Shown here piece by piece: positions 20,145 through 23,070 of a stretch of DNA of 23,070 nt. Location: positions 1 through 23,070 of the IMG/VR virus record IMGVR_UViG_3300045999_006308; one strand, given 5' to 3'. Under the pieces are notes generated by a model that was not told the DNA's origin, did not search any database, and saw only the letters and a program-made list of their open reading frames with translations. Each line of letters opens with the position of its first letter. Position 1 is the stretch's first letter. The DNA is from a virus. The translations under genes and the position numbers were made by a program.

Positions 20145-20830
20145 CCCGTCGCCACCCATTGCAGCCCAGCGACCCGCAAGTCGCCGAGGTCATGCGAGAG
20201 CTGTATCCCCACTACCCCACCGAGCATGTGGCGCAGGTGCTGCAGACCACAGTGATGCGTGTGTATCAGTTGGCCAACCGGCTGAAACTGCACAAGACCG
20301 AGGCTTACCTGACCGGCGAGACCAGCGGGCGCATCCTGCGGGGCATGCAGCACGGCAAAGCGAAGCTGAGCCGCTTCAAGCCGGGCCACCAACCATGGAA
20401 CAAGGGCGAGAGTTTCGACGCCGGGGGCCGGTCGAAAGAGACGCAATTCAAGCCTGGCCAGAAGCCTCACACCTGGAAGCCGATCGGCACCTTGCGCATC
20501 AGCGGCGGGCAGCTCGAACGCAAGACCAGCGAGCGCAAGGGCGCGAACCACATGCGCTGGACGCCGGTGGCCCGCCTGGTGTGGGAGGCAGCCAACGGCC
20601 CCGCGCCGGCCGGCCACCTGGTCGTGTTCAAGCCCGGCACCAAAACGACGGTGCTCGAAGAGATCACCCTAGACCGCCTGGAGTGCATCAGCCGCGGCGA
20701 AAACGGCAGGCGCAATGTCGCCTGGAACAGCCAGCCGGAGACCGCGCCCCTTGTGCACCTGCGCGGCCAGATCCAGCGCCAGGTGAACCGCATTTGCAGA
20801 GAAGACGAGGAACCTACAGGAAAGACATGA
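20141..20830 (+). CDS. HNH endonuclease (phage, HNH_3-like) with GTG start
   Basis: 229 residues. The N terminus (LYPHYPTEHVAQVLQTTVMR then VYQLANRLKLHKTEAYLTG) is an HTH. Two KPGHQPWNKGE / KPGQKPHTW type segments follow at about 84-114. The catalytic region has HMRWTPVARLVWEAANGPAP then AGHLVVFKPGTKTTVLEEIT, LDRLECISRGENGRRN, as in HNH_3 homing-type enzymes. It starts as GTG within the stop of the micro-ORF and ends with ATGA overlapping the next gene. A free-standing homing-type endonuclease is likely; the target is unknown. Confidence 0.85.
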   Translation: MTRRHPLQPSDPQVAEVMRELYPHYPTEHVAQVLQTTVMRVYQLANRLKLHKTEAYLTGETSGRILRGMQHGKAKLSRFKPGHQPWNKGESFDAGGRSKETQFKPGQKPHTWKPIGTLRISGGQLERKTSERKGANHMRWTPVARLVWEAANGPAPAGHLVVFKPGTKTTVLEEITLDRLECISRGENGRRNVAWNSQPETAPLVHLRGQIQRQVNRICREDEEPTGKT

Positions 20831-21105
20831 TGAAGAAATCAGTAACACCCCACATCGACCAGGTGCGCGAACACCTGATGCAAACCCTGGCCGACCTGCG
20901 AAACCGCGAGCAGCCCATGGACGTGGACCGCGCCCGCGCTGTAGCCCATGTTGCCAGCGTGCTGGTGGACACGGCCAAGGTCGAGGTGGACTATCTGAAG
21001 CAGATCGGCGAGGGCAGCCGGTTCCTGGCCGGTGACGACCAGGACGACGTCACCCCGCGTATCACCAACACGCCCACGGGTGTGCTGCACAGGCTCAAGG
21101 GGTGA
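20827..21105 (+). CDS. Conserved phage protein, 92 residues
   Basis: The chosen ATG at 20827 overlaps the HNH stop as ATGA. The protein (MMKKSVTPHIDQVREHLMQT, LADLRNREQPMDVDRARAVA, HVASVLVDTAKVEVDYLKQI) is helical and resembles small proteins frequent in early regions of Burkholderiales and enterobacterial phages, with the pattern ARA...VA..LVDTAKVEV.YLK. No function is established. The longer open frame before it is the wrong frame of the HNH gene. Confidence 0.75.
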   Translation: MMKKSVTPHIDQVREHLMQTLADLRNREQPMDVDRARAVAHVASVLVDTAKVEVDYLKQIGEGSRFLAGDDQDDVTPRITNTPTGVLHRLKG

Positions 21106-21110
21106 CGGTC

Positions 21111-21368
21111 ATGCAAAAGCCCGTGAACTTGGAACTGAACAACAGCGGCTCTTGGAAGAAGATCGGCTCTTTTGATGCTGCGGACGATGAGCAGACATCT
21201 CTGGTGCTGGACGCAGCCGAGACGCTGGTGCAGACGCTGCACAACAGCGAGAACCCGAAGGGGTGCCCTACCCTGCGCGTGGCGATCGCGGACAGCCTGC
21301 AGGAGGTGCTGTATCGCTGGGACATTACGCGCGGCTGGCATGAGGCGCACACGGGAGTTCCGGTATGA
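21111..21368 (+). CDS. Small phage protein, 85 residues
   Basis: ATG at 21111 with AAGGGG eight bases upstream. A GTG at 21102 overlapping the upstream stop is a possible alternative start adding three residues. The sequence (MQKPVNLELNNSGSWKKIGS, FDAADDEQTSLVLDAAETLV, ...LRVAIADSLQEVLYRWDITR) looks like a small alpha/beta domain. No family was recognised. It overlaps the next gene as ATGA. Confidence 0.65.
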   Translation: MQKPVNLELNNSGSWKKIGSFDAADDEQTSLVLDAAETLVQTLHNSENPKGCPTLRVAIADSLQEVLYRWDITRGWHEAHTGVPV

Positions 21369-21550
21369 GTAACACCTCCACCTGGCCCGACGGCACCCCG
21401 CGCAGCCAAGGCAATGCGTTCGACTGGCGGCGCTGGGATCTGGACGAAGAGACCCGCAAGGCGCTCAACAAGATGAGCGACGCCACCAAGGGCGGGCTGA
21501 CGACCGCGCCCCGGGTGATGCACTATTTCCAGAAAGCGGTGGCGTCATGA
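21365..21550 (+). CDS. Small phage protein, 61 residues
   Basis: The start overlaps the previous stop as ATGA and the stop overlaps the next start as ATGA. The protein (MSNTSTWPDGTPRSQGNAFD, WRRWDLDEETRKALNKMSDA) is polar and Trp-containing, with no membrane segment. Its function is not recognised. Tight coupling on both sides is the main evidence that it is a gene. Confidence 0.65.
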   Translation: MSNTSTWPDGTPRSQGNAFDWRRWDLDEETRKALNKMSDATKGGLTTAPRVMHYFQKAVAS

Positions 21551-21906
21551 ATGCGTCACCCTGGGACGCACTGATGCGGCGGCCGGTCGTGCGTCGGCTG
21601 CCGCAGCCCACTGCAGAGGCCGCGGAAATCTCCAAGACGCAGATGCTGCTCGATGCGATCGACCAGCTGCGGCACGTCACCACCATGCGGCTGTGCCTGG
21701 AGACCGATTTGGACAGCCGCGCGGTGTGGGGACTGCTGAAGCAGCACCGCAAGTCGGGGCGGGTGCGGTTCATGTGTGGGGAATGGTCGCCGGGGGTGTC
21801 GGCGGCCAGCATCAAGGCTGAGCAGGCGGCGGCGTTGCTGCGGTCGCTGGGGTGGACGGTGGTGGAGCCGGCAGGAGCTGCAAAGAAAGGATCGCGCGAT
21901 GACTGA
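21547..21906 (+). CDS. Winged-helix-like small protein, 119 residues
   Basis: Residues about 28-75 (ISKTQMLLDAIDQLRHVTTM, RLCLETDLDSRAVWGLLKQH, RKSGRVRFMCGEWSPG) fit a winged-HTH: helices, then a two-strand wing. The C terminus (AEQAAALLRSLGWTVVEP) is helical. A DNA-binding early regulator is plausible. It overlaps its neighbours by ATGA at both ends (21547 and 21899, the latter by 8 nt). Confidence 0.65.
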   Translation: MNASPWDALMRRPVVRRLPQPTAEAAEISKTQMLLDAIDQLRHVTTMRLCLETDLDSRAVWGLLKQHRKSGRVRFMCGEWSPGVSAASIKAEQAAALLRSLGWTVVEPAGAAKKGSRDD

Positions 21907-22369
21907 ATGGGATTTGGCGTATATGCGCCGCAGCGTGCAGCCGACGGACGCCGACATCGACCGCATTGCAGACGCAGTGCCCATAGACAATCGCGCGACG
22001 ACATGGCATCGCCGCTTTGCACGCGCAGTCCTGGCAGCACAGCCCCTGCACGAACAACTGCGCGAAATGGGAGAGGCGCATGCAGCACAGCCCGCCCCTG
22101 CCGAGCCGGAATACTGGCAGTGGCGCAGGAAGGGCGAACAATGGGACATCGAGCAGATTTACCGGCATGAGGTTCATGCGACAACCGACGACAGCGAAGT
22201 CCGCAAACTCTACACCCACCCTGCCGCCCCTGTGCCTGTGCCGCTGACGGATGAGCAGATTGACGCGCTCTACATCAACGGCACCAAGCACTGGATCGGA
22301 AAACGCCATATTGCCCGCGCCATCGAAGCCGCCCACGGCATCGCAGCCTCCCCGGAGGTGCTCAAGTGA
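21899..22369 (+). CDS. Phage protein of unknown function, 156 residues
   Basis: ATG at 21899 with AAAGAAAGGA upstream. Sequence features are TDADIDRIADAVPID, a central WRRKGEQWDIEQIYRHEVHA, then LYTHPAAPVPVPLTDEQIDA and HIARAIEAAHGI. The LTDEQIDAL...H...ARAIEAAHGI part is familiar from many betaproteobacterial phage proteins of unknown role. The repeat of DxxID(A/R)I-type helices at both ends may indicate duplication. It ends overlapping the next GTG. Confidence 0.7.
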   Translation: MTEWDLAYMRRSVQPTDADIDRIADAVPIDNRATTWHRRFARAVLAAQPLHEQLREMGEAHAAQPAPAEPEYWQWRRKGEQWDIEQIYRHEVHATTDDSEVRKLYTHPAAPVPVPLTDEQIDALYINGTKHWIGKRHIARAIEAAHGIAASPEVLK

Positions 22370-22821
22370 CCCTATCCGCCGTTCCCGTCAAGTTGGCCGA
22401 AGCAATCGAATTTGTGCGCAACTTTCACCGGCACAGCAAACCACCGGCTGGCGGGCTGTTTGCTGTCGGCGCGTCAGATGGCGCGGCGCTGGTCGGTGTT
22501 GCCATCGTGTCGCGTCCTGTCGCCCGCAAACTGGACAACGGAGAAACCGCCGAAGTCACGCGCTGCTGCGTTCACGACGATGCACCCAAGGGCACATGCA
22601 GTTTTCTCTATGCGCGTTGCTGGCAAGCTGCCAAGGCACTCGGATGGAGAAAACTTATCACGTACACGCTGCAAGCAGAATCAGGCGCAAGCCTGCGCGG
22701 TGCGGGTTGGCGCACCGTTGCCGAACTTCCGCAGGGCAAACCCGGCGACTGGCAAAGTAGGCCGGGGCGCGAGTGGCAGAGTGTCGTCGGTCAGGCTAAG
22801 TTTCGATGGGAAGCACCATGA
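22366..22821 (+). CDS. XF1762-like GNAT-fold acetyltransferase (phage)
   Basis: 151 residues. GTG start at 22366 overlaps the upstream stop and has GGAGGT about 7 nt before. The sequence (AIEFVRNFHRHSKPPAGGLF, AVGASDGAALVGVAIVSRPV, CSFLYARCWQAAKALGWRKL, ITYTLQAESGASLRGAGWRT) matches the XF1762 phage family, which has a GNAT-like fold. The Q/RxxGxG/A acetyl-CoA loop is not obvious. A modification enzyme is possible; the substrate is unknown. Confidence 0.8.
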   Translation: MTLSAVPVKLAEAIEFVRNFHRHSKPPAGGLFAVGASDGAALVGVAIVSRPVARKLDNGETAEVTRCCVHDDAPKGTCSFLYARCWQAAKALGWRKLITYTLQAESGASLRGAGWRTVAELPQGKPGDWQSRPGREWQSVVGQAKFRWEAP

Positions 22822-23070
22822 GTGACCTAACCGACCGCCTGCGCAAGAACACCGAGAACTCGCGCCTGTGGTGGGCGAAACTACACACTGAAGCCGCCGA
22901 CACGATTGACCGGCTGCAGGCCACGGCAGACAACCTACGCAAAGCTGCTGAAATGCGAGTGCGCGCACATGCCAACGAAATCGACCGCCTGCGCGTTACC
23001 ATCAAGATGCTGCAGGACGACAAGGCTGCGCTGCGCGAAACACAAGCCAAATTCGGGCAAGTCCAGCATT
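22818..23070 (+). CDS. Coiled-coil protein, truncated at right edge
   Basis: ATG at 22818 overlaps the upstream stop as ATGA. The visible 84 residues (MSDLTDRLRKNTENSRLWWA, KLHTEAADTIDRLQATADNL, RKAAEMRVRAHANEIDRLRV) are predicted as a long coiled coil. The frame stays open to the end of the window, so the gene is incomplete. The function cannot be judged. Confidence 0.65.
   Translation, partial: MSDLTDRLRKNTENSRLWWAKLHTEAADTIDRLQATADNLRKAAEMRVRAHANEIDRLRVTIKMLQDDKAALRETQAKFGQVQH

Noticed and set aside
1-23070. tRNA genes, CRISPR arrays, insertion sequences and attachment sites
   Set aside because: No cloverleaf, regular spacer-repeat array, transposase or integrase was seen on either strand; the short repeats found have other explanations.

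Overview
The window looks like part of a temperate tailed phage or prophage of a GC-rich betaproteobacterium. Comamonadaceae or other Burkholderiales is my inference, from base composition and from gene families I know from such prophages. No host gene, tRNA, rRNA, CRISPR array, integrase or attachment site was seen.

The layout is that of lambda, with the genetic switch at about 16.2 kb and two operons diverging from it. Leftward (minus strand) from the switch: a YdaS/Cro-like regulator (15937-16197), a possible 70-residue gene, a CII-position regulator (15338-15706), an HTH protein, an O-like replication protein containing 15-bp iterons (14148-14960), two small coupled genes, a gpZ-like tail protein (13230-13832), a C/G-tract gap (possible cos), then the packaging genes: small terminase, a Cys-rich small protein, and a GpA-type large terminase (10238-12355). 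Rightward (plus strand) from the switch: a short CI-like repressor without a peptidase domain (16271-16648), an exported protein in the rexAB position (16709-17287), an operator-overlapped sigma70-type promoter (17305-17333), and a tightly coupled early operon running off the right edge. That operon encodes two small membrane or exported proteins, a dNMP kinase, a zinc-ribbon protein, an HNH endonuclease, an XF1762-like acetyltransferase and several unknown small proteins.

Between the large terminase and the portal lies a roughly 6-kb block (3815-9862) of virion-surface genes. It holds a tail-fibre family protein, a LamG-like protein, a kelch-like protein with an internal duplication, a protein with eleven Ala/Thr/Ser-rich repeats, and a fibre-tail adaptor. 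In lambda, W, B and C follow A directly, so this placement is atypical. After the portal comes a second surface protein, a NodB-like polysaccharide deacetylase with an apparent virion anchor (138-1622), followed by its own terminator. The first codons of the next gene lie at the left edge.

The most unusual signal is a perfect 25-bp element present twice (60-84 and 3788-3812). Each copy ends exactly the same distance from the start codon of the next minus-strand gene. Other notable points are a near-leaderless Cro-like gene, a repressor without an autocleavage domain, an operator motif shared by the two divergent control regions, in-gene iterons with adjacent dyads, and several short coupled genes (45, 53 and 18 codons).
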